This document shows, in pieces, positions 1 to 7,061 of a stretch of 8,030 nt of DNA. A program made the translations under genes and the position numbers. The notes under the pieces were generated by a model that had not been told where the DNA came from, made no database searches, and was given only the letters and a program-made list of their open reading frames with translations. Source of the stretch: an uncultured Beijerinckiaceae bacterium (GTDB taxonomy: Bacteria > Pseudomonadota > Alphaproteobacteria > Rhizobiales > Beijerinckiaceae); contig CALMGA010000205.1 of NCBI GenBank assembly GCA_937863205.1, forward strand, positions 1 through 8,030, read 5' to 3'. Every line of letters starts with the position of its first letter. The first letter of the stretch is position 1.

Positions 1-1433
1 GCGCAGACGAAGTCGTAGGTGCGCCCGTCGCCCATCACGCCGACGCTCTGCACCGGCAGCAGCACGGCGAAGGCCTGCCAGATCGTGTCGTAGAGCCCGG
101 CGCGGCGGATCTCGTCGAGGTAGATCGCGTCCGCCTTGCGCAGGATCGCGAGCTTTTCCGGCGTGATCGCGCCGGGGCAGCGTATGGCGAGGCCGGGACC
201 GGGGAAGGGGTGACGCTTGGTGAAGCCGTCGGGCAGGCCGAGTTCGCGGCCGAGCGCGCGCACCTCGTCCTTGAACAGCTCGCGCAGGGGCTCGACGAGC
301 TTCAGGTTCATGCGCTCTGGCAGACCGCCGACGTTGTGGTGCGACTTGATCGTCACCGATGGGCCGCCGGAGAACGACACGCTCTCGATCACGTCGGGGT
401 AGAGCGTACCCTGCGCCAGGAAGGCGGGCGCGCCGCCGCCGTCCGCGGCGATCGCCTTGGCTTCGCGCTCGAAGGCGGCGATGAACAGCCGCCCGATGAT
501 CTTGCGCTTCTGCTCGGGGTCGCGGATGCCGTGCAGCGAGGCCAGGAACAGGTCGGCCGCCTCGACGTGGCGCAGCGGGATTTGGAAATGCTCGCGGAAC
601 AGCGACACGATCTGCTCGCTCTCGCCCTCGCGCATCAGGCCGTGGTCGACGTAGACGCAGATCAACCGGTCGCCGATCGCCTCGTGGATCAGCACCGCCG
701 CCACCGCCGAATCTACCCCGCCCGACAGGCCGCAGATCACCCGGCCGGCGCCGACCTGGGCGCGGATGGCGGCGACCGCCTCGGCGCGGAACGCCCTCAT
801 CGTCCAATCGCGGCGACAGGCGGCGATCTTGTGCAGGAAGTTGCGGATCAGCGCCGGCCCGTCGGGCGTATGGTGCACCTCGGGATGGAACTGCAGACCG
901 TAGAAGCGCCGCGCTTCGTCGGCGATCACGCAGTCGGGCGCGTTGGGCGAGCTGGCGATCCGCTTGAAGCCTGGCGGCAGGCTTGTCACGCGGTCGCCAT
1001 GGCTCATCCAAACGTGACGCGCGCCGCTGGCCCAGATGCCGTCGAGCAGCGGCGAGGCGGCGACCGCCTCGACATCCGCGCGCCCGAACTCGGCGTAATG
1101 GCCGGATTCGACGGCGCCACCGAGCTGCACGGCCATCAGTTGCTCGCCGTAGCAGATGCCGAGCACGGGTATGCCGGCCTCGAAGACCGTCTGCGGCGCG
1201 CGCGGACTATCCTCCTCGTTAACCGAGGCCGGGCCGCCCGACAGGATGACCGCCTTGGGTTTGAGAACGGCGAAGGCCGCCTCGGCCGCCTGGAACGGGG
1301 CGATCTCGCAGTACACGCCGGCCTCGCGCACGCGGCGGGCGATGAGCTGCGTCACCTGCGAGCCGAAATCGATGATGAGCACCTTGTCGTGGTGCTGGAG
1401 GACCTCCGCGTGGAGCGTATCGGCGCCGGTCAT
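1..1433 (-). CDS. guaA: GMP synthase (glutamine-hydrolysing), C-terminus cut by window edge
   Basis: Converts XMP to GMP using ATP and ammonia released from glutamine, the last step of guanine nucleotide synthesis, in the cytoplasm. The reading frame is open to the window edge: 477 complete codons are present, and about 40-45 residues are missing compared with the usual ~520. Residues ~17-205 are a class I glutamine amidotransferase domain with nucleophile C94 in GICYGEQ and H183/E185 in FHPEV. Residues ~210-400 are the ATP pyrophosphatase domain with the P-loop SGGVDS at 237-242. The dimerisation domain follows, with [11 protein letters not shown] near 408-418. The chosen ATG follows a weak GGAA at 6-base spacing; an upstream ATG at 1458 is out of frame. 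About 14 residues precede the conserved VLIIDFGSQ. It lies downstream of rsmB on the same strand but 439 bases away, so it may have its own promoter. Identification is secure. Confidence 0.97.
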   Translation of the reverse strand, partial: MTGADTLHAEVLQHHDKVLIIDFGSQVTQLIARRVREAGVYCEIAPFQAAEAAFAVLKPKAVILSGGPASVNEEDSPRAPQTVFEAGIPVLGICYGEQLMAVQLGGAVESGHYAEFGRADVEAVAASPLLDGIWASGARHVWMSHGDRVTSLPPGFKRIASSPNAPDCVIADEARRFYGLQFHPEVHHTPDGPALIRNFLHKIAACRRDWTMRAFRAEAVAAIRAQVGAGRVICGLSGGVDSAVAAVLIHEAIGDRLICVYVDHGLMREGESEQIVSLFREHFQIPLRHVEAADLFLASLHGIRDPEQKRKIIGRLFIAAFEREAKAIAADGGGAPAFLAQGTLYPDVIESVSFSGGPSVTIKSHHNVGGLPERMNLKLVEPLRELFKDEVRALGRELGLPDGFTKRHPFPGPGLAIRCPGAITPEKLAILRKADAIYLDEIRRAGLYDTIWQAFAVLLPVQSVGVMGDGRTYDFVC

Positions 1434-1872
1434 CGTGAGTTCCAATCGTGGTTTCCATGGGTCGGCCCAGGCATTATCTGCTGTCTGGGCTCGGGTGCGG
1501 GCTTGAATGCAGGTGTTAACGCAAGTCGCCATGCGATGGAGCGATTTCGAGCAATCGGTTTGATCGCGGGGCAAGACGACGCCGCTAAGGTCGCTTCAAC
1601 AAGGGGCCGGCCATGACATCATTCCTCACGATCCGAGCCGGCGGAACCGGACCGGCGCGACGCGTCGAGTTCTCCGGCTTCGCCGGCTTGTTCGCCGACG
1701 AGGAGCCGTTGCGCACCGGGTGTGATCTCCCTGATCCGCCGCGTCGCGCGCCGAGTCTCGTGACAGCCATCCTCGCATATGGTGCCGGCTCTCTGTTCGC
1801 CCGCCCGCTCGGCTGGCCGGCGGTCCCGCATCCAGCGCGTCGGCGCCCGACGGTACCCGTGCTGGACATCGC
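1434..1872. other. Intergenic region between rsmB and guaA, no convincing gene
   Basis: This 439-base gap carries the untranslated leader of guaA. Small minus-strand frames exist (1585-1869 and 1619-1876), but their products are arginine-rich and of low complexity, with no recognisable domain and weaker third-position G/C than the neighbouring genes. The 1619-1876 frame starts at a GTG overlapping the rsmB stop codon, which is the only reason to keep it in mind. Visible structure: a perfect palindrome CGACGCGTCG at 1658-1667, a small CCGGC/GCCGG hairpin at 1674-1686, and a GCCCAG/CTGGGC pair at 1465-1490. I could not identify a convincing -35/-10 pair or a known riboswitch. Confidence 0.6.
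1465..1490 (-). promoter_or_regulatory. Possible hairpin in the guaA leader
   Basis: GCCCAG at 1465-1470 is repeated inverted as CTGGGC at 1485-1490, with a 14-base A/T-richer loop. It lies about 32 bases before the guaA start codon on the guaA strand. The stem is only 6 bp and no U tract follows. It could be a leader RNA structure, an operator half-site pair or chance. No known regulator is assigned. Confidence 0.2.
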
Positions 1873-3156
1873 TCACGATCTTTTGACGAGGCTCGCCACG
1901 AAGAAGCCGTCGGTGCCCGTGCGCAGGGGCGTGAAGCGAAAGCCGTTGCCGGTGGCGAAGGCGGCGAGCGCCGGCAGGGCGGCAGCGACAGCTTCAGGTG
2001 CTTCCACCGCGAAGTCGGGGTGGCCGGTCAGGAAATGGGCGACCCGCGCCTCGTTCTCCTCCGCGAGCACCGAGCAGGTCGCGTAGACGAGGCGCCCGCC
2101 GGGCTTGAGATGGGTCGCGCCTTGCGCCAGCACCTCGTCCTGCTCGCGCACCCTCTGCTCCAGCGCGCCGGGGCGCACCCGCCACTTGGCGTCGGGGTTG
2201 CGCCGCCACGTCCCGGTTCCCGTGCAGGGCGCATCCACGAAGACGAGGTCGCAGCGCGAAACGAGGTCGCCGATCGCCGGCACGCCGCGGCGCGGGGCCC
2301 GGATCTGCACGTTGCGCGCGCCCGATTTGTCGAGCCGGGGATAAAGGCCGGCGAGCCGGCGCCCGTCGCTGTCGCTGGCATACACCTGCCCCTTGTTCGC
2401 CATCGCCGCCGCCAGCGCCAAGGTCTTGCCACCGCCGCCGGCGCAAAGGTCGAGAACCTGCGTGCCCGGCGCCGGCCGGGCGAGCAGCACCGCCAGCTGC
2501 GATCCCTCGTCCTGCACCTCGACCCATCCCTTGAGCAGGGCCGGCTCGCCGGCCATCGCCGGACCGCGTCCATCCTGCCCGAGCGGCAGCCGCAGGCCGG
2601 AGGGCGAATAGGCTGCCGGCCGGGGTGACAGATGGGCGAGGGCCGCCATCGCCTTGGCGGGCGTGGTCTTGAGCGTGTTGACACGGAGGTCGAAGGGCGC
2701 GCGCTCGGCCATCGCCTCCGCTTCGGCGATGAGATTCTCGCCGAAGGTCAGGGCCAGCGCCGGCTCGAGCCAAGCGGGAAAGTCACCGCGCACGTGGAGC
2801 GGGGCGCCATCCAACGACGAGGCGGCAAGGGCGGCGTATTCCGCCTCGCTCGGGGGCGCCGGCGCGTGAGCGTCGCCGTGGCAGATCGCCGCCACCGCCG
2901 CCGCGTCGAGGCCGCGGGCTTGGCCGAGCGATCCCAGCACGATCGCGCGCGGCGAGTCCGACCCCAGGATCCAGGCGGAGGAGGCGCGGCGGCGCAACGC
3001 GTCGTAGACGTGCGAGGCCACGGCCGCGCGATCCTTGGAGCCGGCGAAGCGGTGCGCCAACCCCCAGTCCTTCAACGCGTCGGCGGCCGGCCGACGGCGC
3101 GCCTCGATGTCGGCGAACACTTCGATCGCGGCAGCGAGCCGGCCACCGGGCGTCAT
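1873..3156 (-). CDS. rsmB: 16S rRNA (cytosine-967-C5)-methyltransferase, RsmB/Sun family
   Basis: S-adenosylmethionine-dependent RNA m5C methyltransferase, expected to act on C967 of 16S rRNA in the cytoplasm. The 427 residues match the family length. Residues ~5-95 form a helical NusB-like RNA-binding domain. The FDLRVNTLKT stretch (155-164) and VQDEGSQLA (214-222) are typical of the RsmB/NOP2 family. Motif I is LDLCAGGGGKT at 235-245. Motif IV is DAPC with C311, and motif VI is TCS with nucleophile C361, so both catalytic cysteines are present. The start is the ATG whose ATGA overlaps the stop of the upstream MAPEG gene, which suggests translational coupling. The frame stays open upstream, but there it only runs antiparallel to nothing new: it lies inside the MAPEG gene in another frame. 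RsmB rather than another RsmB/NOP paralogue is inferred from the NusB-like N-terminus. Confidence 0.93.
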   Translation of the reverse strand: MTPGGRLAAAIEVFADIEARRRPAADALKDWGLAHRFAGSKDRAAVASHVYDALRRRASSAWILGSDSPRAIVLGSLGQARGLDAAAVAAICHGDAHAPAPPSEAEYAALAASSLDGAPLHVRGDFPAWLEPALALTFGENLIAEAEAMAERAPFDLRVNTLKTTPAKAMAALAHLSPRPAAYSPSGLRLPLGQDGRGPAMAGEPALLKGWVEVQDEGSQLAVLLARPAPGTQVLDLCAGGGGKTLALAAAMANKGQVYASDSDGRRLAGLYPRLDKSGARNVQIRAPRRGVPAIGDLVSRCDLVFVDAPCTGTGTWRRNPDAKWRVRPGALEQRVREQDEVLAQGATHLKPGGRLVYATCSVLAEENEARVAHFLTGHPDFAVEAPEAVAAALPALAAFATGNGFRFTPLRTGTDGFFVASLVKRS

Positions 3157-3581
3157 CCGATCACCGTGCCGAAGAAAACGCCGGCAAAGATCAGCAGCCA
3201 GAGCAGAGCGGTGGCCGCCGCCGATGCGATGAACAAGGGGCTGCGCAGCCGGAGATCGTTGCTGGTGACGTGAACGCCGGCGTGGGCGACGCGCATCGCC
3301 AGGAACAGCCACTCCACGGCGACGAACAGCCGGCCGGCCTGATGCAGGACGAGGGCGAAGATGACCGCGAACAGGAACAGCATCGGCATCTCGAACTGGT
3401 TGGCGTAGCTGTTGCGGGCCTGCCGCGCCGCTGGTGGATAGGCGGTCGTGCTCAAAGCCGTGTCCTGCGGGCGCAGTCCGGCGCGCAGAGCCAACATCCG
3501 GCGCGCCGCCATCAGCCCGAGAAGCGCGAACGTCAGCAGAACTTGGAGCAGGACGGGCAGGAGAACGGACTGGATCGACAT
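3153..3581 (-). CDS. MAPEG-family integral membrane protein
   Basis: A 142-residue, four-helix membrane protein of the MAPEG family (membrane-associated proteins in eicosanoid and glutathione metabolism). Hydrophobic segments lie at about 4-24, 64-80, 85-100 and 116-138. Family-like residues are N61/E64/P66 before and in helix 2, and R97/H100/H104 at the end of helix 3. Bacterial members mostly have unknown substrates; glutathione-dependent transferase activity is known only for some relatives. The ATG at 3581 is chosen because helix 1 starts immediately after it. A longer frame to 3644 would add 21 residues with no membrane or family features. No strong ribosome binding site is visible for either. 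Its stop overlaps the rsmB start by ATGA, so the two are cotranscribed. A functional link between them is not evident. Confidence 0.87.
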   Translation of the reverse strand: MSIQSVLLPVLLQVLLTFALLGLMAARRMLALRAGLRPQDTALSTTAYPPAARQARNSYANQFEMPMLFLFAVIFALVLHQAGRLFVAVEWLFLAMRVAHAGVHVTSNDLRLRSPLFIASAAATALLWLLIFAGVFFGTVIG

Positions 3582-3652
3582 GGGGACCGGGGATTGGCGA
3601 CAGGTCGAATGGGTGCCGCGAGGCGAAGCCGAGCAAAACGTCATTGGGCCGC

Positions 3653-3753
3653 TAGAGCATCGGACCGAAAAGTGCGCAGCGGTTCTCGGACAAATCCGAT
3701 ATAAAACAACAGGTTAGAGCATCGAACCGGATTCGTTTCAAGGTTCGATGCTC
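3653..3753. repeat. Two-part intergenic repeat element (TAGAGCATCG type)
   Basis: The ten-base word TAGAGCATCG occurs at 3653-3662 and again at 3715-3724, each followed within a base by ACCG. The first unit can fold: ATCGGA (3659-3664) pairs with TCCGAT (3695-3700), with an inner near-match of CCGAAAA and TTCTCGG. The second unit is a perfect 12-bp hairpin. The block is clearly more A/T-rich than its surroundings and fills most of the gap between the VOC and MAPEG genes. From general knowledge, short palindromic elements with AGAGCAT and CCGAAAAGTG words are scattered through Hyphomicrobiales genomes. Membership of a named family is not established here. Confidence 0.7.
3717..3753 (-). terminator. 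Perfect 12-bp hairpin after the VOC gene, possible terminator
   Basis: GAGCATCGAACC (3717-3728) is exactly inverted as GGTTCGATGCTC (3742-3753) around a 13-base loop. It begins 10 bases past the VOC stop codon on the minus strand. The sequence after the stem on that strand is TAACCTGTTGTTTTA, T-rich but without an uninterrupted run directly at the stem base. It is therefore a plausible but imperfect intrinsic terminator, and it is also one half of the repeat element. Confidence 0.45.
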
Positions 3754-3763
3754 CAGAAGGCGC

Positions 3764-4693
3764 TCAGGGGATCGGCCGTTCCTCGATCACGAAGCGATGC
3801 CCGTCGGGATCCAGCACGGCGATCGCGCGCGCACCATCCTCAAGCGTCACCACGCCGGGCGAAATGAAGATCGCGCCGCGTGTCGTCAGTGCCTCGATGA
3901 TCGGGCTGAGATCGGCCGCTTCCAGCACGAAAAGCGTCGCCGCTATGTCGTCGGCTCGGGCATGGCCGTCGATCGGCCGGCGCGCGCCGACGTGGTAGCC
4001 CAGCAGTTCGACGTGGGGCGGGGCCATCGCCGGCGCCATGCCGGTCACGGTCACGCGGGCGTTCTCCACCGCATCCATCGTCGCCTGCGCCGGGCCGACG
4101 TTTTCCGATTGCATGCTTTGCGTCAGGCCGAAGCAGGAACCGAGAAAGGCGACGCTCGCGGCCGAATCGGCGACGGAGATGGCGGAATGGTCGATGCCGA
4201 GGAAAAGCCTGCCGTCCGTCGCGCGCCATGCCTCGGGTGCCTCGCCTGCGGGAAAGGCGAGTAGTTCCAGGGGATGTCCGTCGTCGTCGCGGAACTTGAA
4301 GGCTTGCACGCCGCCCGACGCGGGCGGAAGCGTGATCGGCCCGCCGGTCGTGATCGGCGTGAAGCGGCCCGTCGCCTGCAGGCGCCGGTAGGCCGCCGCC
4401 ATGTCGGACACGATGATCGCGAAATGCTGGAACCAGAGGTCGTTGCTGGTGCTGCCGGTTGGGTAAGCACGGCCGGCCGGCTCGAAGGCGGTGAGCATGA
4501 TCTCCTGCGCGCCGAGCCGCAACACCGTTTGCCGCGAAGAAGAGTCGGGCAGGCCCATCAGGCGGCCGAAAGCCTCGCCGCTCGCAGGGCTGGGAGCGGC
4601 AACGGCATCGAACGCCTCCACGAAGAAACGCTCGGCGGCGGCGAGGTCGGAGACGACGAGCCCGAAGCGCGCCACGCGGGTCGTTCGGGGCAC
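3764..4693 (-). CDS. Two-domain VOC (glyoxalase/extradiol dioxygenase fold) protein
   Basis: A 309-residue cytoplasmic protein made of two vicinal-oxygen-chelate domains (~5-146 and ~165-305), each with two beta-alpha-beta modules. The repeated strand starts are visible as GLVVSD, AIIVSD and AISVAD, and DDDGH/DPDGH turns close modules 2 and 4. The family covers glyoxalases, ring-cleaving dioxygenases, epimerases and resistance proteins, so the substrate cannot be named. By hand alignment, metal-ligand positions are filled in modules 2 (H90, E143) and 3 (H169, E229). They are mostly replaced in modules 1 (R9, E64) and 4 (A251, V302). The start is a GTG just before the first strand, with no strong ribosome binding site. 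It follows the doxX-like gene by 62 bases on the same strand and is probably its operon partner. Fold confidence is high, function open. Confidence 0.87.
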   Translation of the reverse strand: MPRTTRVARFGLVVSDLAAAERFFVEAFDAVAAPSPASGEAFGRLMGLPDSSSRQTVLRLGAQEIMLTAFEPAGRAYPTGSTSNDLWFQHFAIIVSDMAAAYRRLQATGRFTPITTGGPITLPPASGGVQAFKFRDDDGHPLELLAFPAGEAPEAWRATDGRLFLGIDHSAISVADSAASVAFLGSCFGLTQSMQSENVGPAQATMDAVENARVTVTGMAPAMAPPHVELLGYHVGARRPIDGHARADDIAATLFVLEAADLSPIIEALTTRGAIFISPGVVTLEDGARAIAVLDPDGHRFVIEERPIP

Positions 4694-4755
4694 GGCGGGA
4701 GTTGGATCGGCGAAGGACAGGGGTTGGGCGCTCCATGGAAGGCGAAGGTGGCTGA

Positions 4756-5217
4756 CTACTTGTAGGCCGGCGCCACCGAGTCATAGGCTGGCGTCGAGGA
4801 GAAGGGGCGCGTCGTCGCGTAGTGCACCGAAGCGAGCGGCGCCCCCAGCACCACGAAGCCGAGGCCGCCGGCAAGGCCAAGGTTCTTCAGGAAATCCCAG
4901 AAGTGCGTCCGGCCCTTGCTGTCGCCGGAGGCGAAGAAGTCGCCGCAGGCCCAGAACTGGTGGTACAGAACCGCCGTCACCACGCAGTAGAAGATCAGCA
5001 GCGCCGCCGCCGCCCGATCGAACAAGCCGAGCAGGATCAGCGCCGACGTGCCGGTCTCGACCAGCATGGCCAACACCAGCAGCACCGGTCCGCCTGGCAG
5101 GACGCCGCTGTTGGCCTGCTTCAACGCGCCCCGCCAGTTGAAGATCTTGTCCAGCGTGCTGAACGGAAAAATGACGACGAGGCAAAGTCGTATGATGAAA
5201 GGTGCGACGAAACTCAC
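4756..5217 (-). CDS. DoxX-family membrane protein
   Basis: A 153-residue inner-membrane protein with four hydrophobic segments at about 5-20, 44-64, 68-85 and 110-128. It has the DoxX-like arrangement: an N-terminal helix followed by F-x-x-LDKIFNW (~17-28), a VETGTSALILLGLFDR segment, then an aromatic loop with HFWDFLKNLGLAGG. DoxX proteins are poorly characterised; members have been tied to thiosulfate:quinone oxidation and to oxidative-stress membrane complexes, but no reaction is assigned here. There is no ATG. The GTG at 5217 is preceded by GGAAGG at 8-base spacing and starts right at helix 1, so the longer open frame to 5397, which adds 60 basic residues, is rejected. The tail is short and polar (residues 137-153). 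It leads a likely operon with the VOC gene and is divergent from the GMC gene. Confidence 0.87.
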   Translation of the reverse strand: MSFVAPFIIRLCLVVIFPFSTLDKIFNWRGALKQANSGVLPGGPVLLVLAMLVETGTSALILLGLFDRAAAALLIFYCVVTAVLYHQFWACGDFFASGDSKGRTHFWDFLKNLGLAGGLGFVVLGAPLASVHYATTRPFSSTPAYDSVAPAYK

Positions 5218-5225
5218 TCGCGAGG

Positions 5226-5231
5226 CCTTCC
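5226..5231 (-). promoter_or_regulatory. Ribosome binding site fixing the doxX-like GTG start
   Basis: On the minus strand GGAAGG lies 8 bases before the GTG at 5217. It is the only Shine-Dalgarno-like sequence near a start in this frame, and it decides against the longer open frame. Confidence 0.7.
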
Positions 5232-5280
5232 GCGTTCGATGGTAGGTTGATTGGCCGGCCCAGGCGGAAGGGATCCGGAT

Positions 5281-5329
5281 GCGAGGCGAACGCGCGGACC
5301 GCAGGGAAAGCTCACGCCTCGCGCGTTTT
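5281..5329 (+). terminator. Possible long-loop hairpin with T run in the GMC leader
   Basis: GCGAGGCG (5281-5288) is exactly inverted as CGCCTCGC (5315-5322). A TTTT run sits at 5326-5329, reading toward the GMC gene. The 26-base loop is long for an intrinsic terminator. If real, it could attenuate plus-strand transcripts about 70 bases before the GMC start, or simply block read-through. Confidence 0.22.
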
Positions 5330-5401
5330 AATCTTGAGGCCGCGACGGCGAAGCCGCACCGGTCCCGCAGCCCTTGTTTGCAAGACGTTGGATGCATCCC
5401 C

Positions 5402-7030
5402 GTGTCAGCTGATCATTACGACGTCATCATCGTCGGCACCGGACCCGGCGGCGCCACGCTGGCCAGCCGGCTGGCGCCGACGGGCAAGCGCATCCTGATC
5501 CTGGAGCGCGGCGATTATCTCAAGCGCGAGCAGGCGAACTGGGACACGGCCGCCGTCTTCAACCAGAACCGCTACATGGCCAAGGAAAGCTGGCGCGACG
5601 GCGCCGGCAAGCCCTTCACGCCGATGCACCATTACAACGTCGGCGGCAACTCGAAGGTCTACGGCGCCGCCCTTGTGCGGATGCGCCGCGAAGACTTCGG
5701 CGAACTGCCGCACGCCGAGGGCGTGTCGCCGGCCTGGCCGCTCCCTTACGAAGCGTTCGACCGCTACTACCTCGAAGCCGAGCGGCTGTACTACGTCCAC
5801 GGCCGGCGCGGGGAGGATCCCGGCGAGCCCAACGCCATCGATCCCTTCCCCTACGCCGCCGTGGAGCACGAGCCGCGCATCGCCGAACTCCATCGGCAGC
5901 TCGCCGCGCAAGGGCTCAAGCCGTTCCACCTGCCGCTCGGCATCCTGCTCGACCAGAAGCCGGGGTCCTACGAGGCGGAGCCGCACAGCGACTGCATCCG
6001 CTGCGCGGCGTTCGACGGCTTTCCCTGCCTCACCAACGGCAAGGCGGATTCGCAGATCGCCTGCATCGATCCGACCCTGAGGCTGCATCGCAACGTCACC
6101 CTGCTGACATCGGCCTACGTGTCCAAGCTCGAAACCGACGGCGCGGGACACACGATCCGCTCGGTCCACGTCACCCGCGGGGGCCGGGACGAGCGGTACA
6201 GCGCGGACGTCGTGGTGGTCGCCTGCGGCTCGCTGAACTCGGCGCTGCTGCTGCTGCGCTCGGCTTGCGGCGCGCATCCGCGAGGGCTCGCCAACGGATC
6301 GGACCAGGTCGGCCGCAACTACATGCGGCACAACCAGTCGGTGCTGCTCGCCCTGTCGCGCGAGCGCAACGTTACGGTGTTCCAGAAGACGCTGGCGCTG
6401 GCCGACTTCTACTTCGGCACCCCCGAATGGCCGCATCCGATGGGCTTCGTGCAGATGTGCGGCAAGCTTCACGGCACCCATCTGCGCGGCGAGGTGCTGC
6501 CGTGGTGGCTGGAATTCCTCACCAACATGCCCTTCGAGGCGCTGGCCGAGCATGCCCTCGACTTCTGGCTCTCCAGCGAGGATCTGCCCGATCCCGACAA
6601 CCGGGTCACGCTCGCCAGGGACGGGCAGGTGACGCTGGCTCTGACCCCCAACAACAACGAGGCCCACGTTCGCCTGCGCGCCGCCTTCGAGGCCAAGATG
6701 CGGGCGACCAACGTCCACGGGGTCTTCGGCAAATCGGTGTTCGTGCACAAGACGATCCCGGTCGCCGGCGTGTCGCATCAGGCGGGCACCTGCCGCTTCG
6801 GCACCGATCCGAGGTCGTCCGTGCTCGACGTGAACTGCCGTGCGCACGAGGTTGACAACCTTTACGTCACCGACGGCAGCTTCTTCCCCTCGATCGGCGC
6901 GGTGAACCCGACGCTGACCATCATCGCCAATTCGCTGCGCGTCGCCGACCATCTCAAGACGCGGCTGGGAGCCTCCGTCGCCCCCAGCCGGGCGGTGGTG
7001 CCGGCTGATGCGCTGGCCGCGAAAGCCTGA
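5402..7030 (+). CDS. FAD-dependent GMC-family oxidoreductase
   Basis: A 542-residue flavoprotein of the glucose-methanol-choline family, which oxidises an alcohol or sugar hydroxyl with FAD; the substrate is not readable from sequence. The FAD-binding Rossmann motif is G12-x-G14-x-x-G17 with E35 ending strand 2 (ILILERG). The flavin-contact motif GGNSKVYG is at 81-88. The catalytic pair is H459 (SHQAGTCRFG) and N502 (GAVNPTLTI), 43 residues apart as usual in the family. A cysteine cluster, C198-x-x-C201 and C209 (DGFPC), marks a subgroup. No signal peptide or Tat motif is visible, so it is probably cytoplasmic. The GTG start is chosen because the Rossmann strand begins six residues later; the frame is open back to an ATG at 5279, but that extension is basic and featureless. 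No strong ribosome binding site is seen, so the exact start is less certain than the function. It converges on the SDR gene. Confidence 0.94.
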   Translation: MSADHYDVIIVGTGPGGATLASRLAPTGKRILILERGDYLKREQANWDTAAVFNQNRYMAKESWRDGAGKPFTPMHHYNVGGNSKVYGAALVRMRREDFGELPHAEGVSPAWPLPYEAFDRYYLEAERLYYVHGRRGEDPGEPNAIDPFPYAAVEHEPRIAELHRQLAAQGLKPFHLPLGILLDQKPGSYEAEPHSDCIRCAAFDGFPCLTNGKADSQIACIDPTLRLHRNVTLLTSAYVSKLETDGAGHTIRSVHVTRGGRDERYSADVVVVACGSLNSALLLLRSACGAHPRGLANGSDQVGRNYMRHNQSVLLALSRERNVTVFQKTLALADFYFGTPEWPHPMGFVQMCGKLHGTHLRGEVLPWWLEFLTNMPFEALAEHALDFWLSSEDLPDPDNRVTLARDGQVTLALTPNNNEAHVRLRAAFEAKMRATNVHGVFGKSVFVHKTIPVAGVSHQAGTCRFGTDPRSSVLDVNCRAHEVDNLYVTDGSFFPSIGAVNPTLTIIANSLRVADHLKTRLGASVAPSRAVVPADALAAKA

Positions 7031-7035
7031 CGGCC

Positions 7036-7055
7036 GGGCGGCGGTTGAACCGCCC
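7036..7055. terminator. Hairpin between convergent GMC and SDR genes
   Basis: GGGCGG (7036-7041) and CCGCCC (7050-7055) form a 6-bp GC stem with an 8-base loop in the 31-base gap between the two stop codons. It could act in both directions as a terminator, but neither strand has a T run after it. Confidence 0.35.
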
Positions 7056-7061
7056 TGATCC

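Larger units (their letters stand above)
5218..5401. promoter_or_regulatory. Divergent intergenic region between doxX-like and GMC genes
   Basis: These 184 bases must hold the start signals for both the leftward doxX/VOC pair and the rightward GMC gene. I could not pick out convincing -35/-10 boxes on either strand. The visible structure is a GCGAGGCG/CGCCTCGC inverted repeat followed by TTTT (5281-5329). Both neighbouring frames stay open into this region by chance, but the codons there give basic, low-complexity peptides. Confidence 0.5.

Noticed and set aside
210..1616. Long plus-strand open frame opposite guaA
   Set aside because: Product is low-complexity, rich in Arg, Ala, Gly and Asp, with no domain. 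It is the antisense shadow of a certain gene in GC-rich DNA.
1613..2086. Plus-strand frame beginning in the rsmB-guaA gap
   Set aside because: Runs antisense into the C-terminal coding part of rsmB, with no recognisable domain.
2632..3273. Plus-strand frame opposite the start of rsmB and the end of the MAPEG gene
   Set aside because: Arginine-rich antisense shadow across two well-supported genes.
1873..3636. rsmB frame extended upstream to 3636
   Set aside because: The extra ~160 codons overlap the MAPEG gene in another frame and are Arg/Ala/Pro-rich. The NusB-like domain starts right after the ATG at 3156.
5218..5397. Upstream extension of the doxX-like frame
   Set aside because: Adds 60 basic residues without a membrane segment or family similarity; the GTG at 5217 has a good ribosome binding site.
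5279..5401. ATG start of the GMC gene at 5279
   Set aside because: Adds 41 basic residues with no signal peptide; the flavin-binding strand begins directly after the GTG at 5402.
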